Origin: Cyanophora paradoxa
Lineage: Eukaryota; Glaucocystophyceae; Cyanophorales; Cyanophoraceae
Direction of reading: 5' to 3'
Length of the DNA: 20,118 nucleotides
Assembly (NCBI GenBank): GCA_004431415.1
Contig: QPMI01000509.1
Location: forward strand, 1 to 20,118
The translations under genes and the position numbers were made by a program. Under the pieces are notes generated by a model. That model ran no database searches and was not told where the DNA came from. It saw only the letters and a program-made list of their open reading frames with translations. Of this stretch, positions 7,226-15,683 are shown piece after piece (position 1 is the stretch's first letter; the number at the start of each line of letters is the position of its first letter).

Positions 7226-7889
7226 ACAGCTCTACCTTGCCCAAGTTTGATGGTATTAGCAAGGCCTGCTCCTCCAAGTCTGCACCACCGCCGCCTCCCA
7301 GCGCTAGCGCTAGCTCGATACCGCCTCCGGCCTTGATCTCCCTTGGCTCAGCCACCTGAGAGGCTAGGCCACCTCCTCCTGGTGAAGCCGGGTATCGTTG
7401 CTCTTGTCCAGCTTGAGGTAGCGGTAGGGCGCCGGCGCCGGCCAGTCCGGCCTGTGGCCGCTTGCCTCCTTGGCTATGTCCTTGGCCTACGCGGACGCAG
7501 GTCGGCCTTGGCCTTCGCCCTCTGCAGGGGGCCCAGCGCCTTGAACTTCGGTGCCTTGGTCGCCGGCAGGGCCTTGGGCTGGGGCTTCTGGGGCTTCTGC
7601 GTCTTCACCGCCTTGGGCTTCGCATCCTTGGCTGCTTCGATTTCGGCATACTTCTTGCTCATAAATGAGAAAAGCGCCTCAAAGTCTGCCTTTATCTCCT
7701 CCTTGGACCAGGATGTCACCTGATCCGGGTCACCTGAGAACGGCGCATACGAAACGCCACGTGGAGCGATTTGCAGGCCTGGGCAATCATTGGCTCGGGC
7801 CATGCCAGCTCGATCAGCTGAAGGTAGATGTTGAGGGCCTTGTCGAGCTTGGCGCCCTGGGAGACCAGCTGGGAGATGGCGGGCTCCAT
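7224..7889 (-). CDS. unknown Lys/Pro-rich protein inside the repeat block
   Basis: The start at 7889 is in a strong eukaryotic context (CCACCATGG) and follows a late-type motif. The N-terminal ~55 residues are helical (SQLVSQGAKLDKALNIYLQL, then WPEPMIAQACKSLHVAF). After a shift near 7745 comes WSKEEIKADFEALFSFMSKK, then a Lys/Pro/Gln-rich linker (KTQKPQKPQPKALPATKAPK). After a shift near 7485 comes ASGHRPDWPAPAPYRYLKLD, which ends at the TAG 7364-7366 unless a third shift carries it into a further open stretch to 7224 (EPREIKAGGGIELALALGG). GC is lower than in neighbouring genes. No family is recognised. It looks inserted between repeat arms, since the left arm has no counterpart. Confidence 0.5.
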
Positions 7890-7903
7890 GGTGGGTAGAC
7901 TAG

Positions 7904-7916
7904 CATCAGAAAATGG
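7904..7916 (-). promoter_or_regulatory. late-type AT motif
   Basis: Minus strand CCATTTTCTGATG lies 14 nt before the ATG at 7889. Confidence 0.45.
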
Positions 7917-7940
7917 CGCCAAGTTCGAATCTATTTTTTA

Positions 7941-8040
7941 CCGGGAGAGTTTGGGCCGAGTCCCAGGTCCAAGTTCCAGCCCATGACGGAAATACCCATG
8001 ACGGAATCTTTCGCGTCCGCGTCACTTCTCCCCCCCTCCT
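7941..8040 (-). repeat. repeat copy D (outer right arm)
   Basis: The inverted counterpart of copy A: GGCCGAGTCCCAGGTCCAAG, CAGCCCATGACGGAAAT, CCCATGACGGAATCTTTCGC, GTCCGCGTCACTTCTCCCCC. It lies between the divergent starts at 7889 and 8144. Confidence 0.85.
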
Positions 8041-8112
8041 CAGGTGAGCGCTCACCTGAACCTCACCTGAACGGCCTCTATAAGCACGCGCACGCGGCGT
8101 TCCCCTCACACT
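8041..8112 (+). promoter_or_regulatory. TATA-type promoter 1 with CACCTGA boxes
   Basis: CAGGTGAGCGCTCACCTG (8041-8058) is a near-perfect palindrome, followed by a second CTCACCTGA (8062-8070), CTATAAG (8078-8084) and CTCACACT (8105-8112). The TATA-to-CACACT distance is 28 nt. The ATG follows at 8144. Confidence 0.6.
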
Positions 8113-8143
8113 CTCATCTCTCTCAACGCAACCAGCAAGCAAC

Positions 8144-8564
8144 ATGGCCTTGTTGCCCAGTTCTTCGTCGAGGAATACACCGTGCGCGTGATCGGCGAGC
8201 CCATTGACCGCGAGGTGGAAGTTCTCAAGGACGGCAAAGTAGACGACTGCAAAGACTGCCCGGTAAGATCCTCCTCATGAAGCTCTCCGACGATGGCTTC
8301 TCCTTCACCCTGGTCTCCTGCGCCAAGACCCAAACCGGACAGACGGCCTACATCGTGACCATTCTCCGCGGGGCGCTGAACTGCACGCATGTTCAAGTAC
8401 CCGAGTGGGCCTCGTTCTGCGCGGCGATCTCTCCCTCAGGCCGCTCCCTCGCCTACACATTCTTTGAGGGGTATCAGTGCAACATCTGGGTCTTGCGGAG
8501 GCAGATGGGCTCCCCCCAGATGAAGGTCGATCAGCTGCAACCAGCAGTGCGGCTACCCCTTTAG
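8144..8564 (+). CDS. unknown Cys-containing protein, probable early gene
   Basis: About 139 residues. It starts MAL at 8144; after a shift near 8155 it reads VAQFFVEEYTVRVIGEPIDR, then DGKVDDCKDCP, then after a shift near 8263 ILLMKLSDDGFSFTLVSCAK, a CTHVQVPEWASFCAAISPSG region and GYQCNIWVLRR. The last ~20 residues before the TAG at 8562-8564 are less certain. A CxxC pair and four or five later cysteines suggest metal binding or disulfides; the alternating hydrophobic pattern suggests a beta-rich fold. The neighbouring gene at 8725 has a similar Cys spacing. The TATA-type promoter puts it in the same class as the ssDNA-binding candidate. No family is recognised. Confidence 0.55.
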
Positions 8565-8614
8565 CCTTGACGATAGGATGATTTCCTTTGATCTTGATGG
8601 CTCTGTATCCCTCT

Positions 8615-8704
8615 GAAATTGAACGCGTGTTTTCTGACTTCGTCTGAAGCTCACCTGACGCGGGGCCTTAAGAGGGGGCACGGGGCCTCGGTTCCTCACA
8701 CTTT
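8615..8704 (+). promoter_or_regulatory. TATA-type promoter 2
   Basis: AAATTGAACGCGTGTTTTC (8615-8633), CTCACCTGA (8650-8658), CCTTAAG as TATA-like box (8666-8672) and CTCACACT (8695-8702), 29 nt from the TATA-like box. The ATG follows at 8725. Confidence 0.55.
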
Positions 8705-8724
8705 AACCGTAAGCCAACGAGAGA

Positions 8725-8951
8725 ATGTGCGCCCCCAAGTACTTCACCTGCTGCCTGACTTCGGCATCTTCGAGTACGAGGCCATGGAAGAGGATCTGGA
8801 CGAGAACGGCGAGATCTGCTTCAACTACTGCAGGCTGCTGCGCAACATCTCGCTGGAGTGCCGCAAGGGCGACTGCTTCCAGCACATCATGCTCAATCCC
8901 GCCAAGAACGAGATCACCCTGTACGCCGTCGCCTGCCCAGCGCCAGATTAG
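8725..8951 (+). CDS. small Cys-rich acidic protein, probable early gene
   Basis: About 75 residues. It starts MCAPKYFTCC; one shift near 8752 leads to DFGIFEYEAMEEDLDENGEI, CFNYCRLLRNISLECRKGDC, and a final beta-like stretch ending YAVACPAPD at the TAG 8949-8951. Eight or nine cysteines, with CxxxC and CxxxxC spacings, suggest zinc binding. It lies between two genes with the same promoter type and may be distantly related to the product of 8144. No family is recognised. Confidence 0.55.
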
Positions 8952-9002
8952 ACTCTCGAATATTCGCGTAGCGCGATCGAAGCCTTCCCCCCCCAGTGAG
9001 AC

Positions 9003-9098
9003 GAATTGACACGTGTTTTACCTGAATCACCTGAGCGCTCAGCTGAAGTCAGGTGGGGCGCCTTTAAATATTTTCTAGCGCTAGGCTGATCGCACACT
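9003..9098 (+). promoter_or_regulatory. TATA-type promoter 3
   Basis: GAATTGACACGTGTTTTACC (9003-9022), ATCACCTGAG (9026-9035), GTCAGGTGG (9048-9056), TTTAAATA (9063-9070) and CACACT (9093-9098), 30 nt apart. The ATG follows at 9112. Confidence 0.6.
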
Positions 9099-9111
9099 AA
9101 GCTCAGACAAC

Positions 9112-9891
9112 ATGGCCACCGTCCGCAACGCCAACGAGATCGACCCCGCAAGCTCGCCTTCGAGATCGACGCCACCGGCCGCATCAAGGCCAAGTACGAC
9201 GGCCTGCAGGGCCTCATGATGTACGCGCCGCCCATGGTCACCATCAACCCCTGCATCAACACAGAGCAAGGCAAGGCGTGGAGCGACGAGAAGAAGGCCT
9301 TCGTCATGGAAGAAAACGGCGGATTCTACACGCTGGACCTCACCGATCTCAGCGCCGTCGACGGCCAGACGAACCCCGCCGCGGACGAGTTCCTCAAGCT
9401 GCTCGAGGCCCTGGACGCGAAATTCTGCGAGTTCGTGCAGCAGAACCAGGCCAAGCTCAAGGTCTCGCCCGGCCGCTCCCTCTCCAAGGACAGATCTCGG
9501 TGCTGCAGACCCCCAGCGTGCGCATCAAGGTCGACAAGGAGTCGGGCCAGGCCTTCTACAAGTACCTCAACATGCGCATCCGCACCCAGACGATGGCGGG
9601 CAAGCGCAAGACCATCCCCGTCGTCGACATGTCCAACTACCTCATCACCGAGCGCGCCACCATCGGCACCGGCGACCTGGTGGCCGCCCTCGTCAAAATC
9701 GACACCGCCTACGCCATCCCCGAGGGCAAGTTCGGCCTCAAGTGGTCCTTCCTCGCCGTGCAGCAGTGCAAGGTCGGCGCCTTTCGCTTCGCAGGCCGCA
9801 CGCCCGAGCTGGCCTCAGGCCCTACGACAACGAGGCCAGCTTCGAGCCCTACCTAAACCCCGAGTCTATGTACACAGCCCCCATGCAGTAG
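9112..9891 (+). CDS. probable OB-fold ssDNA-binding protein
   Basis: About 259 residues. It starts MATVRNANEIDP; after shifts near 9149 the frame runs KLAFEIDATGRIKAKYDG, YAPPMVTINPCINTEQGKAW, GGFYTLDLTDLSAVDGQTNP, EFLKLLEALDAKFCEFVQQN, then (shift near 9490) VLQTPSVRIKVDKESGQAFY, KYLNMRIRTQTMAGKRKTIP, and after shifts near 9780 and 9820 ends ESMYTAPMQ at 9889-9891. A pattern of titrating aromatic residues (WSDEKK, FYTLDL), a following LEALD-K helix and a second beta block is what I recall for ssDNA-binding proteins of NCLDVs. This is pattern resemblance only; there is no single diagnostic motif. A role in DNA replication fits its early-type promoter. Confidence 0.5.
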
Positions 9892-9943
9892 CTCGGACGA
9901 ATAATTGTGAATTTTTGGTGCAATTGATTACACGCGTTTACAC
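9892..9943. other. AT-rich gap between convergent gene ends
   Basis: Fifty-two nt between converging stops. It holds ATAATTG (9901-9907) and CAATTGAT (9921-9928), which could pair around a T-rich loop, and so may serve as a shared 3' end signal. No gene is seen. Confidence 0.3.
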
Positions 9944-10743
9944 TCAAAGGCCGTTGAACTTGCCGCCCACCGCCTTGGGCTCCGCCGCCGTCGAGGCCGC
10001 CGCCTCCGTCACCTCCTTCATTACCTCCGGGTTCGCGTTCGCCGCGTGCACGCCAGCACCGTCTGCACAAGGGCCATCCCCAGGCGCGCCTCGGGCCCCA
10101 GGGTCACGTAGCGCGAGTACTTGATCACCAGCTCCTCCAAATCGGCTGCACCTGGTCCATCGAAGAGAGCGTCGCCTGCCCGAGCCGTCGAGCTTCAGGC
10201 CGATCGATCGTACGCCTTGTTCAGGTGCTCCAGCGAGTGCATGCCCGCGATCAGAAAGAGGCGCGCCGCCTCCAGCGAACCCCGCGTGCTCAGCTCGCGC
10301 TGAATCTCCTCGTACTCTTCCTTCAGCTCGTCCAGCGGCGTCGCCAGGCTCAGCTTCTTCGTGACGTAAGCTCGCCCCCGAACGAGCGCCGGTACTGCGC
10401 GATCTGCCGCAGAACCTGCTTCTTCTCGTCCACGTCCACCTGCGCCTCGTCCCGCGGCCGCTCCTGCAGGTCGATTCCCAGCGCCTTTTTTCACGCTCTG
10501 CTCCTTTTTCTTCGTCATTCGATGTGCTCCTGCACGCTGAAGCTCGCGCCTTGCTCGGCGCCGTCGGCGGCACACGCCGTGGCCCGTCGCCCGGCAGCGC
10601 CATCCTGTCGGCCTTCGGCGCCTTCTCCCCCTTTTCCTTGCCCTCCTTCGCGGGCGGCCCTTCTTTCCGGGGCTGCGGGATTCCCACGGGGTTCGCCCGT
10701 CCACGGCCAGCGCCTCGAAGCCAAGCATCGCCGAGGGGTCCAT
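9944..10743 (-). CDS. conserved NCLDV virion-type protein (DUF5767-like)
   Basis: About 265 residues. It starts MDPSAMLGFEALAVDGRTP at 10743, followed by a Lys/Pro-rich segment, then EEKKQVL-type helical sequence and YVTKKLSLATPLDELKEEYE, EEIQRELSTRGSLEAARLFL, IAGMHSLEHLNKAYDRSIGL, KLDGSG, and after shifts LGPEARLGMALVQTVLACT, ending VGGKFNGL. The order (a KKxSLxTPLDELKxEYE helix, an IAGxxSLExLN helix, LKLDG, then a GPEARL helix) matches what I recall of a protein found in many NCLDVs, filed as DUF5767, of unknown function and often virion-associated. At least six frame changes are needed. The ATG at 10743 follows a strong AT motif. Confidence 0.6.
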
Positions 10744-10757
10744 CTTTACGCCTGCCC

Positions 10758-10773
10758 CTTAGAAATATTTTTA
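10758..10773 (-). promoter_or_regulatory. late-type AT motif
   Basis: Minus strand AAAAATATTTCTAAGG lies 14 nt before the ATG at 10743. Confidence 0.5.
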
Positions 10774-10786
10774 CTCCGAGGTCAGC

Positions 10787-11097
10787 TCACGAAGAGCTCG
10801 AGTACAGCCACAGCTTCTCGCGCAGCTCCGGCCGCTGCCGTAGAAGAGGCGAGCGCACGGCCGAGGCGTACTCCTGCGGCAGCCTCTCGAAAACCGAGTC
10901 GTCCTTCGCCTTGATTAATTCCGCCTCCGCGTTGATGTGCCTCCTGAACAGAACGATGACCGCCGTGGCCCCTATGCCGCGCAGCGACTGGATCTGCGCC
11001 CGCACCCCGGCTCCTTGGCCTCCGGCTCCAGCAGGTCGAGGAAGCGGCCCCAGCGCGCCTCGATCTGCTCGCCCAGCGTCGCCTCCGTCGCTGCCAT
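10787..11097 (-). CDS. unknown ~103-aa helical protein
   Basis: It starts MAATEATLGEQIEARWGRFL at 11097; after one shift near 11007 the rest is clean: VRAQIQSLRGIGATAVIVLF, RRHINAEAELIKAKDDSVFE, RLPQEYASAVRSPLLRQ, ending LWLYSSSS. It appears to be mostly helix, with a short hydrophobic patch (ATAVIVLF) too short for a membrane span. A late-type motif precedes it. No family is recognised. Confidence 0.6.
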
Positions 11098-11110
11098 GTG
11101 CTCGCGTGGG

Positions 11111-11123
11111 CCTCAGAAATTAC
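11111..11123 (-). promoter_or_regulatory. late-type AT motif overlapping upstream stop
   Basis: Minus strand GTAATTTCTGAGG lies 13 nt before the ATG at 11097; its TAA is the stop of the preceding gene. Confidence 0.55.
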
Positions 11124-12244
11124 TGACCGGGTCGGAGGGCCCGGGCTGCTAGGTCGTACATCTCCGCCTTCCGGGCGTTCGTTTCCGCGAGCATGGTAAT
11201 CTGACTGTTCTCCGTGTTCCGGACGAGGGCCTGGAAGGCTGTCTGAATTGCAGTCTGCGATGCTTCGGACATACCGGCCACCGTCCCCTTTGCACGGAGC
11301 GCTTCCATGCGTCCTTTCTCGAACGGCGTGGCAAGCTGGTTGCTCTGCAGCGCAGGGAGCGGGTTGACGACGCGGGGCAGCAGGTTCTGGTCCGCGTAAG
11401 GCGTGGCCGTGGGCAGGGCCGGGCCGCGCGTCCCGGCTGATCGAGGAGCATGGCGCCCGAACGGATTGCCCGGCTGAAGTCCACGTCGTTGCGCCGTAGG
11501 GCTGTTGACGGCGCTGCTGATGTTGGCCGTCCTGCGCGTTGAACATGGGCGAAGGTCGGGGGTGTAGCCGCGCGGCAGCCCCTGCGGGTGCGCATGCCGT
11601 CTGCCCGTAGCGAGCCGGCCGGCCGAGCAGGTTCTCCTTCTCGATCTCTCATCGTCTTGATCCAGCCGCGCTCAGCGGCGCCCACTTCATGACGAGATCG
11701 TCGTAGTTCATCGGGAAGAAAACCTTCTGGTATTTATCGAAGCGCTGAATTTCGATATCCTGCTCGATCATGTTCGTAATTCGCTCCAGCAGCTCGGGGT
11801 AATATTCCTCGAGCATTTTTGGCGACGCCCGGCTGCTTCAGGTTCGAAGGCCGTCATCAGCCCACTGGTCGAAATCGCGAATCATGATTTCCTTCCGCAG
11901 GCTGAACGCGTTTCTCACATCCTCCTCGTTGATCGTGCGGCCGGGGTTCGCGTTCTGCAGCTGCTGTCGGATGCCCATAGCGCATCAGCTTCTCCATCGA
12001 GGGCGTGTACTTCATCGCGGGCAGGGTCTTCGTTTCCCCCCCGCTGAGCCCCAGCCCCGCGCCTTATCCTCCGGGCGTGTAGATGTCGCCTTCGTCCCAT
12101 CTACGACGGGCACCTCGGGCATAATCGTGCCCGGAAGGAACTTGTTCACGATGCCGTCCATGTCGGCCTTCAGGTCGTTCTTCAGCGACTGGCGCTGCTT
12201 CTTAGAGCCCTCCCAATGTCCATCATAGAGTGGCCCTTCGTCAT
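11120..12244 (-). CDS. unknown ~370-aa protein upstream-neighboured by the capsid gene
   Basis: It starts MTKGHSMMDIG at 12244. Readable blocks across frames are KKQRQSLKNDLKADMDGIVN, KFLPGTIMPEVPVVDG, AMKYTPSMEKLMRYG, RTINEEDVRNAFSLRKEIMI, EEYYPELLERITNMIEQDIE, IQRFDKYQKVFFPMNYDDLV, MKWAPLSAAGWIKTMR, ALPTATPYADQNLLPRVVNP, and a helical end (SEASQTAIQTAFQALVRNTE) finishing ALRPGQ. At least eight frame changes are needed, yet all blocks read in order, so I treat it as one gene. It is helix-rich and lacks membrane segments. Its place next to the capsid gene suggests a structural or assembly role. No family is recognised. Confidence 0.55.
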
Positions 12245-12267
12245 CGCGCCTCGGTTAGGATCCCAGT

Positions 12268-12280
12268 GGGAAAAATTATT
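12268..12280 (-). promoter_or_regulatory. late-type AT motif (variant)
   Basis: Minus strand AATAATTTTTCCC lies 23 nt before the ATG at 12244. Confidence 0.4.
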
Positions 12281-12324
12281 GGTTCACATCGGCCTACCAA
12301 GCACACCCTGGCTAACAAGGCAAT

Positions 12325-13691
12325 CTAATGGAAGCCGGCGGTAGGCGCGCGCCGGTTGGTGAAGGTGATCTCGTTGTAGTAGCGGCAGTAGATGTCGGCC
12401 ACGGGCTTGTCCGTCGCCGTAGGTCTTGAAGCGTGGTGAGCGTGAGCTCGATGGTCTTGAAGGCGCCATGTCGAGGCCGCGAACATCTTGGTGTTGTCGG
12501 CCACGTCCGTCCGAAGGGGAGCGAGTAGATGAACTCCGTCCCGAACTGGCCCACGTTGCGGGGGCTGGATGTCGCTGCTGTGCGCGTCGTGGGGTCGCAA
12601 GGGTCGTGGGGGCCGTGTCGTTGCCCGACCACGGGGTGCGGGTTGCAAGCGCGTCGGCCACGTCGGCCGCTGCGTCCCGTCCATCGAGGTCAACGCCCGC
12701 AGCAGCTCGAGTGCTTGCGGGCGGGGGCGTGCGTGTGCTCTTGTGCGCGATGGCGCGTGCCGCAAAAGTGCGCTGTCGTGTTCGAGCTATCGAGCACCTT
12801 GATGTTGTCGCACTTCAGCTCGATTGTCGAGCGGGCGGAAGCGCCAGAAGTGCTCGCGTTGTCGGTGTGCGGCTTGTCGCGCACCACGATGATCAGCTCG
12901 TAGCAGATTCCGGTGAAGGGCAGGCGGATGCCTTGCCGACTCGAACGAGACGTGGTAGTGCCTGCACGTACTTGCCGGCCCACGTGAACGAGTTCGGGTG
13001 CAGCGCAGCTCAGCGCGAGTCGATGTGCACGTAGCGCAGGATGAGCTTGTGTCCAGGCTGACGGTGCTCGTCAGGTTGGTGTTGGTGTGCAGGCGGCCGT
13101 CCACGTACGAGGCCGTGATCTCCTTCTGCGAGGCGTACGTGATCTGCAGCTTCATGTCGTTTCCGGAGCAGCGGAGCTTGTGGAGAGGCACGGCGGAACT
13201 TTCGACCGTGGCCCGTCGCGATGCGAATCGGTATGTACACGCGTGTTCGAGGCTTGCCCCGGCGGCGCAGCGGCTGGTGCGCCCAGAGGTTGTTCACCAT
13301 GTCGACGTGCTGGACGACGGACTTGTCGTCCTCGAACTCGCCGTAGATGGCGTCGTATGGCCGTCGTACTCGTGGATCAGCTGCGCGCCCACGAAGATCT
13401 TCACCTTCTTGAGCAGCACGTAGCCGGCCTTCGGGATGTAGAAGTGGTCCGCGTTCGTCAGCGCCGGCAGCGTCACCTTGAGCCAGAGTCGTTGAACATC
13501 GGCGCCGAGTGGCGGGATGACGATGTCGACGGTCTGGGCGAAGCTCACGCCGACTGCACGGGGCTCACCTCGAGCACCTCGTCCACGAACGGCATCGCCG
13601 TGTCGAAGGTCTCGTGCACGTGCACGACGCATCGGAGCTGCGCAGCGAGTGGTGCAGGGCGGTCGTGGGGTGGAGATGAGCGCGGAGCCAT
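12325..13691 (-). CDS. MCP: major capsid protein, double jelly-roll
   Basis: About 455 residues, the usual length for an NCLDV capsid protein, ending RAPTAGFH at the TAG 12325-12327. Family features in order: early VDIVIPPLGADVQRLWLKV, the strand-turn region that in this family carries IPRxGD-like sequence; GYVLLKKVKIFVGAQLIHEY (the surface-strand with GQxID equivalent); VYIPIRIATGHGRKF before the domain junction; LRCSGNDMKLQITYASQKE; FTGICYELIIVVRDKPHTDN (second jelly roll, family FNHPVKELxWxxQ region); then TEFIYSLPFGR and DIYCRYYNEITF near the end, matching the NFSRIDxxxL and YNxLRIxxG positions. At least six single-base shifts break it. The ATG at 13691 is in good context (CCACCATGG) after a late-type motif. 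It forms the capsid shell, probably as a trimer. Confidence 0.85.
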
Positions 13692-13708
13692 GGTGGTTTA
13701 GGGGTGCG

Positions 13709-13722
13709 TTGAGAAAATTTTT
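13709..13722 (-). promoter_or_regulatory. late-type AT motif of the capsid gene
   Basis: Minus strand AAAAATTTTCTCAACG lies 18 nt before the ATG at 13691. Confidence 0.55.
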
Positions 13723-13739
13723 GGTGGACGCCTACGTTA

Positions 13740-14780
13740 TTAGAGGCGCGTCCCCCGTCTCGCTAGGTCCGCGTCGTACGCCTTCTTGCGGAGTGCGTCC
13801 GTGATCGCAGACCAGTCGCGTGTGCCGTTAAGATAACCCAGGGCAAGTCCTTGGCCCAACATGAAGTAACGCTCTGGATCCAAGTTCATGAGTTGCTGGG
13901 CCCGCTCCTCTACGCGCGCACGACGCTCCATAAAGGGCCCTTTGCCGCAGATCCGAGCGGGTCCGCTTCTCGCTCAGCTTCGAAGAATTTCACGACATCC
14001 CGCCCAGGTCCGAAATATCACGGTGCTGCTCTGCTATCCGTGCTGTGCCTTGTTGACTCCAGCTGCTGGGCATGGGCTATCGGATGCAGTGGTTTGTAAT
14101 CGATTTCTTCTGCAAGGTATTCGCAACGCGCCGTCCCCTGCAGCGCGCGCGATTTCGGGCGATACGCTCACAAGGAATCCTCCCGGCGAGCCCGATTGCC
14201 GCGCGCTCCGCTTCCGTCTCTCGTCCATGGGATCGTCTGGACTGGCTGGATTGCCTGGAGCACCGGAGCGAAGTTTCTTCAGCAGCCCCGCACGGCGAGC
14301 TTCTGTCGCCTCTTTTCACCTTCTTGGCGGCCAGTTCAAGCGCATCGTTTACGTCCATGGTCGCATACCCGGGTCTCCGCCCCATATCCTTGTACGCGGC
14401 CCTGCGCTTGTCCATGGCTTCCTTCTCGCGCGGGGACGAGGGGGCGATTTCTATCCCCGCGTTTGCGAGTTGAGCCTGGACGCGACGGGCACCTGCTCGA
14501 TCACGGCCCTTGCCGCTGCAACGGCCACCGCCTCGGCCGCACCACACCTCTGGCGGGCGCGAGGGCCCCGCCTGCGGCTCGGGTGGCGGCGGGGCGGCGG
14601 TGGGGTGGAAGCGGGGCTGCTGCTCCGCTGGGGCGCCGACGGCCGGGCCACCGTGTCCGGGGGCTGCGAGGGCCGGGCTGCGGCTGCAGCGGTGGCGTCT
14701 TCGGCCCGGGGGCGGAGGCGGCGGAGGCGGAGGCCCCGGAGGCGGGGCCCCCCTTCGTCGTCGGAGTCTGACTCGATCAT
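13740..14780 (-). CDS. unknown protein with acidic/Pro-rich N-terminus
   Basis: The ATG at 14780 (MIESDSDDEGG) overlaps the TGA of the upstream gene in an ATGA. A long Pro/Ala/Arg-rich linker follows (14480-14740), then VQAQLANAGIEIAPSSPREK, EAMDKRRAAYKDMGRRPGYA, TMDVNDALELAAKKVKR, and across shifts EYLAEEIDYKPLHPIAHAQQ, RARVEERAQQLMNLDPERYF, MLGQGLALGYLNGTRDW and a final ARRGTRL before a double stop (TAATAA). About 345 residues with six or more shifts. The folded part is helical. It lies directly upstream of the capsid gene. No family is recognised. Confidence 0.5.
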
Positions 14781-15674
14781 TTCGTCTCTGGTTCCTTGGA
14801 TGGCAGGGCCTTCTGAATGAGGGCCTCGCGCGCGCCCTTGCCGCCTTGATTGCTCTGCCCATGGCCGCCTCCGGAAACTGGCCTCGATGGCCTCGTTGTC
14901 CCCGTCCGTGATGCGCACCTTTGCTCGCGGCGGGCCTTGATGTACTTTTCCTTGTCCATCCGCTTCTTCGCCGCCGCCTCTCCCTGAGCACGTCGCGCTG
15001 GCGGCTCTCGTTCCGGCCCCGGCCCCTCGCTGTCCGAGCTCGAGGGCGGCTCGGCCTGGGCGAAGGGCTGGCGCGTGTTGCGGTTCGCGTAGTCGGGGTC
15101 GTACCTCCCTCCGATCAGCTCCTCGGGCTTCTTGTTCTCGCGCGCGTAGATGCTCGTGGGCTTGAACTCCTCGCGTTGATGATGTACTTGTAGTAGTAGT
15201 ACGCGTCTCGAGGTTCATCGGCCCAGCGTCTCGAGGCGCTTCTTGCGCTTCAGGAATTCGGTGATCTGATCCTCCTTCGACTTGCAGAACTCCCGCACGC
15301 CCGCAGCACCGTCAGGTTCTTGCCGTCCACGTCACAGGCGCCGCCCCCTTGGCCTTCAGGTTCGCGGTGAAGGCCGACTGGCCCATCAGCCAGGCGCGGA
15401 AGCCCTCCTCGTACTCCTCGTCGAGGCTCGACTCCATCTGCTGGAACTTGTTGATGTAGTAGGCGTTGGCGATGGCCTGCGCCTCCACCTCGGCGAGCTT
15501 GTCCGATTGATCGCGCTCCTCGAACCGAATTTCCGGCGTGGCCCTCGCCAGCGCCGTCTTCATCAGCTGCTGAAAGTGTGCGTACTTGTCGCTCTCGAAG
15601 GGCGTGATGTGCGAGTCCCGCCCCCGGGATCGCGAGCACGTTGCGCGGCGCGAACGCGAGGCGAGCCCCCTCAT
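14777..15674 (-). CDS. unknown ~300-aa charged protein
   Basis: The ATG at 15674 follows an AT-rich stretch. Blocks in order: SHITPFESDKYAHFQQLMKT, ARATPEIRFEERDQSDKLAE, NAYYINKFQQMESSLDEEYE, GFRAWLMGQSAFTANLKAKG, then SKEDQITEFLKRKKRLETLG, a Tyr-rich AYYYYKYIINA, FKPTSIYARENKKPEELIGG, PDYANRNTRQPFAQAEPP, an acidic Ser-rich linker, KKRMDKEKYIKARREQ and an end at PSKEPETK. Five or more shifts. Helical, strongly charged, no membrane segment. It forms a translationally overlapping pair with the next gene. No family is recognised. Confidence 0.5.
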
Positions 15675-15683
15675 TTGCACTTC

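Noticed and set aside
6524-8040. Transposon or MITE with terminal inverted repeats
   Set aside because: There is no transposase, no clear target-site duplication, and four nested copies in place of two ends; a regulatory or replication structure fits better, though a relic element is not excluded.
6524-8040. CRISPR-like array
   Set aside because: The repeats are long, in mixed orientation and irregularly spaced, with no cas genes.
9216-10124. Open frame running past the end of the ssDNA-binding candidate into the opposite-strand gene
   Set aside because: Its first 90 residues are real, but after about 9490 the frame is Ser/Arg/Pro-rich shadow; the coding frame shifts and ends at 9891.
13888-14820. 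Long plus-strand open frame over the minus-strand block
   Set aside because: Its composition is a typical GC-rich antisense shadow; the minus strand carries coherent helical blocks and the promoter logic.
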